A DNA stretch of 64,000 nucleotides from Combretum micranthum (taxonomy: Eukaryota > Streptophyta > Magnoliopsida > Myrtales > Combretaceae). Positions 1 through 10,739 of the stretch are shown in pieces. Both the position numbers and the translations under genes were made by a program. How positions within the stretch are numbered: the stretch's first letter is position 1; each line of letters starts with the position of its first letter. Under the pieces are notes generated by a model, which was given only the letters and a program-made list of their open reading frames with translations, ran no database searches and was not told the origin of the DNA. Location: positions 806,001-870,000 of the forward strand of contig JAMXBD010000112.1 of NCBI GenBank assembly GCA_024138025.1, given 5' to 3'.

Positions 1-462
1 AAATTTCATTGTAATAGAATAAACAACACAGCCAAATTTTTACATTTTTCTCAAATTTTTATGTTTCTCTCATTCCTGAAGTATAATTAGAGGATTAATG
101 TAGTTGCTGCACATAATCCTTTAACTATGTTGTTTCCAACAGCAGATTTGTCTAATCCATTTAGCAGACGAGTTAAAGTACAAATATTCCCAAAAATGTA
201 TTGATCACGCCCCTTTCATCCTACTTTATCCTAAAATACCCTTCAATTCATCTTTGTTTGTAGCCACACTACAGCAAAATGTAACCGCAATTCAACATCA
301 AAGAACAAGGATATGTTCAGTTCTTTATTCTTTTTATTACATTGTTAAGTAATGACAACAAGATTGTTTACTTTAATCACGACAGAATATAAACATCAAA
401 TAATAGTTGTGCTACCTTGCATGATCCTGTCAAATTTTCCGCTATGTCTACCTCAACAGCTG
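1..462. other. 3' flank of GABA-T pseudogene, no gene seen
   Basis: AT-rich non-coding sequence downstream, on the minus strand, of the GABA transaminase stop codon. It may contain the old 3' UTR. No reading frame, RNA gene or repeat was recognised. Confidence 0.6.
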
Positions 463-2965
463 CTACTGCTTAGATTTCAATTCCTTCACTCTCTCTTCAT
501 TTGCCTTTAATGCCTTTCCATATATGCTTATTAACTGCAAAAAAGTATAATAATATTAGGATATGAATAACACCAGCTAATTATAGACTCAGAATCATGG
601 CCATAATCGGCTTCTAAATAAGAACCAACTACCCTATGCGCTAATATCAAGAACAAATGAACTATGTGCTTGAGCTTGAAACAATTTGATTGTCTATTGA
701 CACTTTTTTCATGCACATTGTCCGCACATAATTGCATGGTTTTGTTATAAAACAAAGGAAGGAAACTTGATTTTCTGTGTTTGCCTCATCAACCTCTTCA
801 AGAAATTATTAAAGCTGGGCTCATTGTAATGCTATCACCTTCTACACATACTAGCATCCCATGTTTCTCACATTGAGCTCCAAAACATGCACCGATGCCT
901 GAAATTAATTGAGAAAGTGTCTTTAGTAAATGAGCACCGTCTTCTTAATATCTATAGTTGGATTGCGAAGTAGTCGGATGCAAGATCATAAATGGAAAAA
1001 CGATTACCCCATAATGCAGGGAATGGATCATTAGGTGATTTATTGTCTGCGAATTCTGTAGCAAGAATCAAACTAGTCCCTCAAATCTGCAAAGAGCAAT
1101 AGGTACTTTGCAGGAACATCCTCCAAGTCAGCAAAGCAAAAATTTTTTTTGTCTCATGCACATTTGATACATCTCCAACAATTAGACAGTCCGAAAACGC
1201 TTCCAAGCCTTCCTGAAATCTTGGAGCAACTTTATTAACGCAATCAACAATATTCCTTTCCCTGAAAAATGGAAATAAGACATCCCTTCTTACTTGTTTT
1301 TTTTTTTTTTTTTTTTGGGAGATAGATCTATAATATACCCTCAAATTCAAGGCTAAAGATAAATTGTTATTTTCATAATATGTAGCATGCTTGATTGGCT
1401 AATTTTGAGGATGGCAAAATCTAACATTGAGTCATGAACATGACCAATAATTTTTGAAGAGAGGTCATATATGTCATAAGGAAATAGTATAATGAATATG
1501 GTCAGATAAGGAACAAACTTATAGATCTTCAGGGCTTCTATAGCAACAGCACATGAAACAGGATGCCCTATATATGTAAATCCATGAGCAAAGGAACCAG
1601 ACAAGAGTAGCAGAAAAGAATTAGTTATTTTTGGGGGATGGATGACGAAGGAAGGAAGACAAAGTTAGAGGTGCAGTAAGTATGGTTTGTACACCAAGTT
1701 TGCTGCTCTGTGAGTAAAAGACATCAGAAATTTCAGGGCTCACAAGAACCGCTCCAATGGGTATGTAGGCAGAAGAAAGAGCCTATTGACAAATATCAAA
1801 CATTTTAAAAGAAAATTTCACTCGTAATCATCCCTGCTTTGCACAGATCATGCTTTTGCTACCTATTTCCACCCTCTTTCTAGTTCATCCATAGGAAGAA
1901 AGCATGATACTACAATGCAAACTTTTGTGCACACAAGCAGACACACTAGTATGGAAAAATATGTACTTTAAGATATGGAGGGGAACACGAAAACAAGATA
2001 ATACATGATGATCCAAACTATCTTTCTTTACCTTGGCATCTGATACAAGATCAGGTTTAATGCCATATTTCTTACTTTCAAACATTGTATGTAAAGAGTC
2101 TTAAGATCCACCAAAAAAAATGTCAGAATACATATCTGCTCTTGGAAGGATGAAGAAAAGCTCATCCGCAATAAAGAGCATGTCATATTTATTCACAACT
2201 GCTCGAACCTGGCTAATTAAGTTAGGTTAGAGTGTTAACTGGTTAAGTTTTCTCTTGTGGCACAAGAGTACAGGCCATGTATACACTTCATTCACATCAA
2301 CCTCAAAACAAAAATAAAAATTATAATAAAAGAATAATGATATTCTATCCGAAGAATGCTAACCTTTTCAAAAGGAAGTTGTCGGAGGTGGAATGACACC
2401 TCCAGCCCCCATGACTGGCTTAGCGATGAATGCAGCTATCTGAAATAGGACCAATCATTTAGCTAGAAAGACCAACAATCTGGTGCAACGATGATCTCTT
2501 TGATATGCGGAACCATACTATGTTATTCTTAAGCAACGTCGATAAAGAAAAAGAAAGGGCTAAAAATAGTATCCAGGCTCTCTTTAAGGAAAAGTTTTTC
2601 CAAATTATTCACCAATCTGGTTGAAAATTCCTCCTCTGCCTCACCTGAAATTGCAATAGGATGTCTCTCAGTTGCTAAATAACTTTGATATATGGGGAAA
2701 AAAAAACTCAGTAAACAGGAATACAAAAACCAAAAACTGGAAGATGATAACGCCAGTAGTGAGGACGATCCGTATGTAATACAAATGGAACTGGCAAATC
2801 AAAATTTTGATGCATCGGTTGTAGCCTGAGAGGGAGTCTCAATGGCTATTACAAGTGGAATGAATGATTTTATAGTGACCACTTCAAAACCACATTATCG
2901 TTTAAGAAAAATTCCAACGTACCCAGTCAGACTAGTGTTATGAATGCAAGTACAACCTTAGCAGA
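463..2965 (-). pseudogene. GABA-T: GABA transaminase (POP2 family), truncated pseudogene
   Basis: Class III PLP-dependent aminotransferase that in plants transfers the amino group of GABA to pyruvate or glyoxylate in mitochondria. Exons run right to left. Their approximate positions are: 2923-2960 (SLTG), 2737-2825 ([14 protein letters not shown]), 2566-2644 (EEEFSTRLVNNLEKL), 2364-2439 (PVMGAGGVIPPP), 2161-2208 (NKYDMLFIADE), 2032-2085 (YGIKPDLVSDAK, with the PLP lysine), 1695-1782 ([20 protein letters not shown]), 1519-1597 ([17 protein letters not shown]), 1171-1261 (ERNIVDCVNKVAPRFQEG), 1008-1086 ([14 protein letters not shown]), 785-898 ([11 protein letters not shown]) and 463-534 (KALKANEERVKELKSKQ, stop at 463-465). 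Introns are retained, so this is not a retrocopy. Breaks: Arg to TGA at 1081-1083 (family motif IRG); a 2-nt loss giving TGA at 798-800; an acceptor AG changed to TG at 1598-1599; a frameshift at the end of the 2364-2439 exon; a scrambled junction near 2090-2160. The N-terminal exons are missing. Confidence 0.92.
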
Positions 2966-3413
2966 CTATACTACCTAGGATGGTGTAGAGTATAGAGTAT
3001 CCTAACTCATACAGGACATTTGCTTTGTAACAGCTTATAGTTTCTTTACAGTGTACGAACAGAGATGTAGGCATATAAATACTCAAAATGAAAGGAGAAA
3101 AGATCAGCTAGAAATTTACCAAACACAAGACTGGGAGTCTCTGAGAACTCGAATCTCAGTCCTATCTTTCCTTTCTTGTACCTTGCAAATACACAAAGAA
3201 CAATAGGTTATTAGAACTAAGACATTAAAATCGAGTAAATCATGCACAAAGATTCAGAGACTAGAATACCCTAATGTGGAACAGTATGGTAAATAGGATC
3301 AGAAAGGAAAGCATACCTTTGTAAAAAGATTGTGGGCTGAGCCGAAGTTCTTAGGCCTTGGATTGGGCTTAACATTGGTGCTTTCATTGATTCTTTGCTT
3401 CCAGATCATAACA
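2966..3413. other. boundary between pseudogene and gypsy element, unassigned
   Basis: No further GABA-T exon and no LTR boundary can be recognised here. The DNA just before the gypsy gag start reads as an open frame from 3330, but this is probably leader sequence. The missing 5' GABA-T exons may have been displaced by the retrotransposon insertion or deleted. Confidence 0.5.
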
Positions 3414-4410
3414 ATGGCGAAGGGTACCAGAATCATGACAAAGATTCAAGACGAAGTTCAACAACATCATATTAAGCTTCATGATTTGGACACTAAAACT
3501 GATAGATTACTTTCAAACATGTCTCATGTGTTGCAATTTGTGAAACTTTCACATGGAGAATCAGAGTATAAATAATAGCAATAGTAGTGTTAATCACTCA
3601 TCATCTTCTTTTCATGATGCTGTTCGAAATGAGGATACTCCTTATTCGTATCTTAGAAATGTTAAATTGGAACTTCCGAAATTCTCTGGCTCCAACCCTT
3701 TATCATGGATTTTTTAGGCCAATCAATTTTTTTTTTCTTTTATTTTCCTATTGTTCCAAATAATGAAAGATTAAAAATGGTTTCTTTTGCGATGGAAGAA
3801 GAAGCTTTAGATTGATATCGATGGCTTTTTCGCAATGGTCTTTTGTCTAGTTAGTTTGCTTTCGTAAAAGCTTTGAAACTCGTTTTGGTCCTTCTCTATT
3901 ACTAACTTGACACAAACAAATTCAGTACAAGAACATCAACATGCCTTTGAGAACCTTTCTAATCATGTTTCAGGCCATTCCGGGAACTTTCTTAAAGCTG
4001 TTTCCTTTCGGGTCTTAAACGAATTCCCAGATTCCCAACCTACAATCTTTTCCATGCTATTAGTCTTGCTAAACTTCATGAATCCAAGTTTTACCATTTA
4101 TCTACTTACTATAAACCTTATATACCTATTCCACTTTCTGTTCCTTCCACTTCTTTTAAATTTGCCATTCATTCTTCTTGCACACCACCTTCTTTTATTT
4201 TTTCTAAACCTAAAAATTTTCCTTCTGCCACCTCTACTACTTCTTTTTCTAAAACTTCTACACCTCTAAAGAAATCCCTTCCTTTCAAATGCCTTACACC
4301 CACTGAGATGGCTATTAGATGAGAGAAAGGACTCTGTTTCAATTGTGATGACAAGTTTAGTAAAGATCATGTTTGTAAAGCCAAATTTATGATGTTGATA
4401 TAACCAGATA
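3414..4410 (+). pseudogene. gypsy gag pseudogene
   Basis: Starts MAKGTRIMTKIQDEVQQ, followed by a predicted helical stretch. A second segment from 3552 carries the gag core: LELPKFSGSNPLSWIF, then VPNNERLKMVSFAMEEEALD and WLFRNGLLSS. A later piece, TNSVQEHQHAFENLSNHVSG (3915-3974), matches the end of the gag fold. A chromovirus-type zinc knuckle, LCFNCDDKFSKDHVCKAKF, lies at about 4331-4387. The reading frame changes several times, and in-frame stops occur at 3717 and near 3814 and 4319. Gag would form the virus-like particle; this copy cannot. Confidence 0.8.
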
Positions 4411-4442
4411 ATAATGATGATGAATTTGTTGATTATGATGTT

Positions 4443-4960
4443 TTGAATGATGAGACTGCTATAGGGAATTTAATTATGGAAATTAGCTACCATGCTCTTT
4501 CAAGTGTACAAGCTTCTAAAACTTTAAGATTGGTTGATACTGTGTTTTGGAAATCTGTAACTATCCTAGTGGATTTGGGTAGCACCAATAATTTCATACA
4601 CGCACATATAGCGACTCACTTGCATTTACCCATCTTGACTACTTTTCAAATTATGATTGGAAATGGTGAATTTTTTACTTTTTCAGGCATGTTCTCTAAC
4701 GTTCCTCTGTATTTGAATGGAACTAAATTTTTGGTTGATCTCTATGTCTTACCTATGCAAGGAGCTAACTTAGTCTTGGGAATTCAATGGTTAAAAACCT
4801 TGGGGCATGTCACAATGGATTTCTCTACTCTTATAACGACATTCTTTTTAAATGATGAGCACATCTTGCTTAAAAGAAATTCGATCATATTGCCAAAGAA
4901 GATTGAACAAGCTCAATTGAATAAATTGGTCAAGATTGACAATACATCTTATTCGGTTTA
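4443..4960 (+). pseudogene. gypsy aspartic protease and linker
   Basis: Open frame of about 172 codons after the zinc knuckle. The retropepsin active-site motif is seen as ILVDLGSTNNFI (about 4564-4599). Families of this type read DSG, so the Ser is replaced by Leu while the catalytic Asp is kept. NLVLGIQWLKTLG (about 4768-4806) is the conserved C-terminal protease motif. A stop at 4959-4961 separates it from RT, which continues in another frame from 4974. Confidence 0.8.
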
Positions 4961-4973
4961 GTGGCTCAAAAAG

Positions 4974-5237
4974 GTGTTTCTCTTATGGATATCACCAGTA
5001 ATAGTGTTGTTGATGCTATTGGGCAACATTCTAAGAGTATTTGAGACTCCATCATTCTTGCTACCTTTAAGAGATGTACAACATCATATGCACTTGAAAA
5101 ATGAGTCTCAACTAGTGAATGCCAAACCCTACCATTACCTTTATTTCCAAAAATCTGAGCTTGAGAAATTGGTATGAGAAATGTTAGATTCAGGTATTAT
5201 TCGACTTAGTGCAAGCCTTTTTTCTTCTCCAGTATTA
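4974..5237 (+). pseudogene. gypsy reverse transcriptase, N-terminal piece
   Basis: LPLRDVQHHMHLKNESQLVNAKPYHY and QKSELEKLV with a following GII and FSSPVL are the usual approach to the gypsy RT palm. A stop follows EKLV at 5175-5177. The piece ends at FSSPVL, exactly where the MITE inserted. The next residues (LVKKEDGSWGFC) appear after 5954. Confidence 0.8.
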
Positions 5238-5946
5238 AGGATGTTCACGGATTGGTTAACCGTTCTGTGGCCTTATTTTTTGAACATAACCGTAATGATT
5301 GATTTTTTAATATCTCAATCCTTAACCGATCTATTATAAACAGTTAACCACCTTAACGGTTAAACATTTTATTTCGTTAATTTATTTAGTTTTTGGTTTT
5401 TAATCATTTAACGTAATGGTTTCAACAAATCAAATTGATAATTTCAACAAACCTTATTTTTTAGCCTTTATTATAGAGTTTTTCTTTAAATTATTATATA
5501 TATTACTAGAGTTAAAAAAAAAAAAGAAAATCAAATTAAGGAAAATGGGAAAAACAAACCTTTGGATGCATCATTATCGATATAATTAAACCAAATCAAT
5601 TATCACATTAACTCCATTAAACATAGAACAATAGTATTTTAATAGAAATCTAAGGAATATTAACATAGGTAAATTATATGTATATGTAAATCATATGTAT
5701 ATATCTATTTTTATTAAAAATATATGTACATGTAAATCATAGATATATAATATTTATAAATATTAAAACGGTTAACCGTCAATCATCGGTTTCTTATTAT
5801 TACAAACTAAAACCGAAACTGAAAACAGGAAAAAAAACCGTAATCCTAAACCGAAACTAATGGATCGGTTAACCATATTTTTCGGATTAGTTTTATGGTT
5901 TCGATTCGATTTTTCGGTTTCTTTAGTTTTTTTGCACACCCCTATC
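5238..5946. mobile_element. hAT-like MITE with 8-bp TSD
   Basis: A 709-bp insertion splits gypsy RT between FSSPVL and LVKKEDG. It is flanked by CAGTATTA (5230-5237) and TAGTATTA (5947-5954), a 7/8 match that fits the 8-bp duplication of hAT transposons. The left end is AGGATGTTCACGG. The right end, read inward, is AGGGGTGTGCAAAA, an imperfect terminal inverted repeat. Inside are many GGTTAACC palindromes (near 5255, 5343, 5771 and 5869). No transposase frame is present, so it is non-autonomous. Confidence 0.8.
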
Positions 5947-5954
5947 TAGTATTA

Positions 5955-6096
5955 CTAGTTAAGAAAGAAGATGGATCATGGGGATTTTGTGGATTATCGA
6001 GCTTTAAATCAAGCCATTATCTTAGACAAGTTCCCTACACCCACTATTGATGAATGACTTGATGAGTCATATGGTGCTCAATTTTATTCGAAGTTA
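5955..6096 (+). pseudogene. gypsy RT, middle piece
   Basis: Continues the RT after the MITE: LVKKEDGSWGFC, a 1-nt frameshift, then DYRALNQAIILDKFPTPTID and YGAQFYSKL. A TGA replaces the expected Leu codon (family motif IDELLDE). The piece stops at the copia insertion site, whose TSD AGTTA is 6092-6096. Confidence 0.82.
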
Positions 6097-6465
6097 ATGA
6101 AAATGCACTAGAAAATACTTAAGAGGGGATGAATTGAGTATTTGACTTATATTCGCAATTAAATAATTTTTCAAATAAATAATTAAATTAAACTTTGATA
6201 ACAACTAATATAATAATAATAAGGTACAAGAGAGAAAGTAAAAGAGATAAGAAAAGAAAAATGAAGCCTAGATTTAATGTAGAGTTTAGTCTGCTTCCTA
6301 CTTTTCATGATCCCACAATCGCCTCCAATAGAGGACTTCACATACTTTATTAATATCAAACTCAAAGGCTCAAATAAAATATTTCATTTACTCCCCCTCA
6401 ATAAATGCTCCCCCATAATTTTGTAATAGAAGCAGATCAAGAATGTTAAAAAACACAAGATTAGT
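6097..6465 (-). repeat. copia 3' LTR, partial
   Basis: Matches the first part of the 5' LTR (16663 onward) from its terminal ATGAAAA and shared CACTAGAAAATACT, through a conserved stretch around 6160-6375. A gap of about 35 bp and then loss of similarity after about 6465 show it is incomplete. The 50-bp G-rich stretch of the other LTR is absent here. GGGGGAG motifs on the minus strand near 6395-6415 could be polypurine-tract relics. Confidence 0.65.
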
Positions 6466-6776
6466 CGTACCTTTATTTCTTCCTCTTTGACCTTATCAAA
6501 AAAATTTATATGGATAATAAGTAAAAGGAGGCATATTGGAATGCATAGAGAAGCACAAATCAAAGAGCACATTATAAGTAAGAAAGGCATCCATAAAAAT
6601 TAGTCATGTAAGACGGTTAAAATAGAGATCTTGATAACATATTAATACAAAAAGTGACAAAGATTGCTAAACATAGAGTTATAAGCATAAAACAAACATA
6701 AATGTGGAATCAAGAAAAATAAGAAAACTAGAGTAGGTAAGAGGATTAGGTACGAGGATCATCAGACAGAGGAGGA
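6466..6776. other. post-pol copia interior, non-coding
   Basis: Sequence between the recognisable 3' LTR and solo LTR A. It no longer matches the copia 5' LTR and carries no convincing frame. It ends with GAGGA (6772-6776), the left target-site copy of LTR A. Confidence 0.5.
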
Positions 6777-7393
6777 TATAAGCCCCCAAAGTTTTACGAT
6801 CGATTAAGCTTAAACCCTAATTAGAAAGTCAATTGGAAATCCTAAAGTCAACAAAACCTTAGTCAGACGAAATCATTTAAATCCGACAATCCCGTGTTCG
6901 TAATCCTAAGTGAGCAATTGAGAGATTAATATGTAGAATAGTTCGTAATAAAATGAGAAAGCTTAAAAATATCAGATTAGTTAAACCGTGATTCGTTTTG
7001 AGCCCGATTGGATACAGTTTTCGAAAAGCGTGTCTTGAGACTCGAAATAGTAAAAATATTCTAGATATACCGTTAGACTCGTAAAGATATAAGGTTTTAA
7101 AAAATATCAGTTTTATAATTTTTCGATAACTAAAAATATCAGATATCGCAATCATACGGGTATTTTCTTACTACTGGTACTTTATTTGTCATATCTTCTT
7201 TACATTACACTATTCATTACTATTCTACACTATTCATCTATCTCTACTTTTTCTTACAATCTACTCTTACAACCTATACACCTATTTTCTTACAATTTTC
7301 ATTTCCAATACAACCTCACATCTCTCACATCTTACTTTTCATTAACAAAAATACAAAAAAATAAATTTTTCTCTCTCTTCCTCACCAATTTGT

Positions 7394-7399
7394 GCCGGC
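7394..7399 (+). promoter_or_regulatory. GCCGGC motif upstream of LTR A TATA box
   Basis: A GCCGGC hexamer in a C-rich stretch. The same hexamer lies upstream of the TATA box in copies B (23979-23984), E (33015-33020) and L (62613-62618), with one-base variants in C and H. Shared position suggests a promoter element, but function is inferred. Confidence 0.4.
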
Positions 7400-7473
7400 C
7401 CTCCCCCATTTCACACTTAATTTATTTTAATTTTTATTTAATTAATTAACACAAATTACCCTCCATTTTTTCC

Positions 7474-7480
7474 TATAAAT
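7474..7480 (+). promoter_or_regulatory. TATA box of LTR A
   Basis: TATAAAT followed by a pyrimidine-rich start region (ATCACCTCTCTCTTCC), as in plant promoters. It marks the probable U3/R boundary about 730 bp into the LTR. Confidence 0.65.
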
Positions 7481-7586
7481 ATCACCTCTCTCTTCCATTT
7501 CTTTCACACTTTCCATACACTACCAACACTATCAAAAATTCTCTCCAAAAGTTCTCTCAAAGTTCTCTCTAGTTTGTCTTTCATAG

Positions 7587-9012
7587 GTAATGTCTCTTTA
7601 AGTATTCCTTATGTTCATTTGCTTAGTATGAACATAGTGTGTGTTTTCTAAACCCATGGAGGTTAGGAAAGCAACAATATGTTCATACTTTGTTATTGTT
7701 CATTAATCTATTTTCCTTATGTTGTTCATATCTATGTCTAACTAAATATATCTATATATCTTTTAAAGCATATATGCTCATTTGTTATTGCAATTTATTT
7801 ACTTTCAAGTTGTTGTAAGACTAGTCTTTCTAGTCTTAGACTTGTCCTCATCAAGTCAAAACAATTTTCTTTTTTTCTTTCTTTTGAGACTAGTCTATTC
7901 TTAGTCCCGGGAAGCCTTGAAGAAGCTAAGGCTCCCAGCACTTGATAATTATTTATTTCTTGTATTATTTACTATCTTATCTTTGTGATATTTTTAGCTT
8001 TTATAAACTACATGATCATATTCATGCAAGGCTAATAAGTTGTTGTCCAAATAAAAATGAATCTTTTTTATGAAAGAATAAAATTTGATCACTAGATAAA
8101 TGTTTTTCCCAAAGACTTAGAAAAATATTTTAAAATAAATTTCTTTTAAAGGTTTATATAAACTCATCATGAAATTTCAAACTAATAATAGAAAGAAGTT
8201 TCTTCAAAGTCTAAAGATGCTTTCTTTTCAAATAACAAAAGAAATCTTGATGTATAGATAATGACTTAATACTATTTTTACCAACTTTCTAAACCAAGAG
8301 CTAAACGAGTTTTTAAGAAAATCAACTTGCAAGGAAAAAGAAAATAAATTTTCAAAGAATAAATTCATCAAATTCTACTAAAGAAAACTTTTGGAAATTA
8401 TATTCTTCAATTCCTAGAAATAAAAATGGTAGATAACCTCAAAAGACCAAACTTTATTTGCAACTTACTTTTGATAAATTAAAGAATCAAAATATAGAAT
8501 ATTAGATTTTGATCAACCAAAAATTTATAAGTTACTTCAACCATATAAAGCAAAGTTCAACAAATCTAAATTTTCCAAAACACTAGAAAAGGTTGTTTTA
8601 AGGAAATTAATTAAATAAGACAACTCCTATAGCTTCATGCATAAATTATGAGTCCATTTATATCTTTTCAAGTATATACATATTTAAGTTTTACTTAAAC
8701 AAGCCTTAGTAAAGGAGGGCTTAGAAAATGTTGTTTTTCAAGAAAAGAATTTTCGTGCTTGACTTGTACCCATCTAAACCATGACCCAAATGACCTTTTA
8801 TAGTGAAAGTAACCTTAAAAATGGATAGATCTTTTCAAGTAGGTAGAAAACAACATATAATATGTGAAATTCTGAGTTAAAATGAGCAAGTTGTGGTCAT
8901 TTTAAGTTAAAACTTCTTTCAATCTGATTTTACCACAATTTCGAGATAGACTTAGAATCTTTAAAGTAGAAATTCTATAAAAGACTCATTTTGGGTATTT
9001 CATCTTGTTTAG
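7587..9012 (+). other. predicted leader intron 1 of LTR A
   Basis: Donor CATAG|GTAATG at 7586/7587 and acceptor TTGTTTAG at 9012 bound a 1426-nt AT-rich intron. The same donor and acceptor positions recur in copies B, C, E, F, D and I, so this is comparative evidence rather than one motif match. Confidence 0.5.
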
Positions 9013-9074
9013 GTGAAGAAGAACTGATATCACCTTCCCGGAAGATTATTTCAACTATAAGCGATCGTCATGGA
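9013..9074 (+). other. predicted leader exon 2 of LTR A
   Basis: A 62-nt exon starting GTGAAGAAG after TTTAG and ending ATGGA|GTGAGT. An ATG (9070-9072) directly before a consensus GTGAGT donor is the hallmark shared by all copies that keep this region. The peptide after any plausible downstream acceptor is short and differs between copies. Confidence 0.5.
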
Positions 9075-9416
9075 GTGAGTTAATCCCTTACTAATTACAT
9101 TTCCTTGATTGTGCTTGTAAATAGTAGCACTAGAGAGTAAGGAAAAAGATAAATGAATAAATGTTATGTGAATTGGATTTATGATTGAATGATGTGGTTG
9201 TTGAATGAAAGCTAAGTATATCAAAAGAAGAATTGATAAATAATTTATGTTTTCTTGCAATAAGTATTATGAATATTGTTTTGGTCACCTTTAACTTGAA
9301 ATCAACAATAATTGAATAAACCAATATTAAGAACAATTCATGCATAACATATTGTGAGTCACACTTGTTTTTTGCTACTATTCTTCGTTTGGGAAAACGA
9401 GGAGTCGTAGTAGTGG

Positions 9417-9524
9417 CTAGTAGGAGCCGGAAAGTCTACATGGGCTAGTAGAAGCCAGAAAGTCTACATGGGCAAGTAGGAGCCAGAAAGTCTACATGGG
9501 TAAGTAGGAGCCAGTAAGTCTACA
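9417..9524 (+). repeat. 28-bp minisatellite in LTR A
   Basis: Nearly four copies of a 28-bp unit (core AGTAGGAGCCAGAAAGTCTAC) in predicted intron 2. Copies F, H and L have a related AGTAGGAGCC repeat, while B, C, E and I have different units at the same place. Confidence 0.85.
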
Positions 9525-10166
9525 ATCATTTATGGTCGTATGGGCTGGTAACCACCTAACCCCTAACATGGAGGGCATAAAATCCATGTTACACATGGTT
9601 TCCGGTTAATCGTGTGTATTTTGTTTACTCATGTGATTTATGCATTCCCATATGATTGTCTGAAATACTTGTATGTTCTATGGAAATGCTTTCAAGAAAG
9701 GAGTTATCTCACTAAGCTAGTTTTGCTTATATCCCTATAGCTTTTTGTTACAGTTTGATTACTTGTGGTTGGCACTAATGAGCCTCTTTTGTCAGGTATG
9801 AACCAAAGCTACTAGGAGTTTTTGGAAGAAGTCTACATATTTAGATTTTGCATGTAGACTTCTAAGAGAAATCTCTATAGTAGACTCATGTTATATTCTT
9901 GTATTTTTTAAAGATGGTTTAGACTAGCAAGACTTTAAGTACGGGGGAACGCACCTAAGAAGTTGTAAGAATTTTATCTTAATGATTATTACATGATTGA
10001 CTTTATATGTTCTTGCATGCTTTAATTATTTGCTTAAACATAATATCCCTTTGAGTCTCCTACAATCTTGGAAGTACGTCTTACACGTGATATTGAAGCT
10101 CCTGCGTGACTAAGGTTGTCATTCGTTAGCTTAAATATTATGTGCAGCGGACTCCAGGGCGTAACA

Positions 10167-10739
10167 GAGGATGAGGATGAATGTTGTAAAAGTGATTCAT
10201 GAATCCTTGAATGTTAGAAATGAAAGATTAGAAATCAGAGCGAAGATAAAAAATTTGGTTTTCTATGGTATCAAATCTAGAGTCCATATGATCTCAAAGC
10301 TCCTAAAGAGAGGATATAGAAGAACTAGGAGCTGAAGAACTAGAGGGTGGAGCGGGAGGTTCATCATCATCAGAATCTATATCTAAAATGGATCCAAGAA
10401 GTAAAGAACCACCACCAACTAAAGTATCTAAAGGTTTCTTATGCACCCATCTCCCATCTTGCCTTTTCTAGGTCCCTAAACTAATAGCATTAAAGGAAAA
10501 AGTAGGAACTTGAATAGGTGAGTCTCGGAGTGGAACTTTACACCTTTGCTCCTTAATAGATGAGTGATCAACCAACTTCCACTTAGAAAAACCTCTGCAG
10601 GCTTATTAGTTACATTCTTAATAGTCTTGTGCATCATATCAAAGAAATGAATCTTATCCTCTCTTAATAAATGAACTATAAGCCATAAATCCTATTGTGT
10701 CGCTATAGTCTATTGTCCCTTACGTGGAGCATAATTTTT
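10167..10739 (-). other. copia post-pol region, downstream part
   Basis: Resumes the copia element after LTR A (TSD copy 10167-10171). The minus strand shows broken coding traces, including a Ser/Asp/Glu/Pro-rich stretch near 10320-10400 (DIDSDDDEPPAP), which probably is the tail of the extra ORF described next. Confidence 0.45.

Larger units (their letters stand above)
6777..10166 (+). mobile_element. solo LTR A of the long-LTR superfamily
   Basis: A 3390-bp LTR starting TATAAGCCCCC (consensus TGTAAGC) and ending GGGCGTAACA. It is flanked by exact TSD GAGGA (6772-6776, 10167-10171). No internal region is attached, so it is a solo LTR left by LTR-LTR recombination. It shows the family plan: GCCGGC at 7394-7399, TATA box at 7474, leader exon ending at 7586, intron to 9012, exon 2 at 9013-9074 and a minisatellite at 9417-9524. 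The terminal TG is mutated to TA and the final GTGACA to GTAACA, suggesting age. Confidence 0.92.

Noticed and set aside
3330..3410. Hydrophobic N-terminal extension before gypsy gag, resembling a signal peptide
   Set aside because: Gag homology begins at the ATG at 3414. The extension is probably leader and no gypsy gag is secreted.
6183..6365. 60-codon frames similar between 6183-6365 and 16789-16971
   Set aside because: They are the same part of the two copia LTRs. LTR homology explains the similarity, not a protein.
7186..7449. Frame in LTR A whose translation resembles frames in H (53403-53642) and L (62672-62857)
   Set aside because: All three lie upstream of the TATA box in U3. The similarity is DNA homology between LTR copies and each is closed at a different place.
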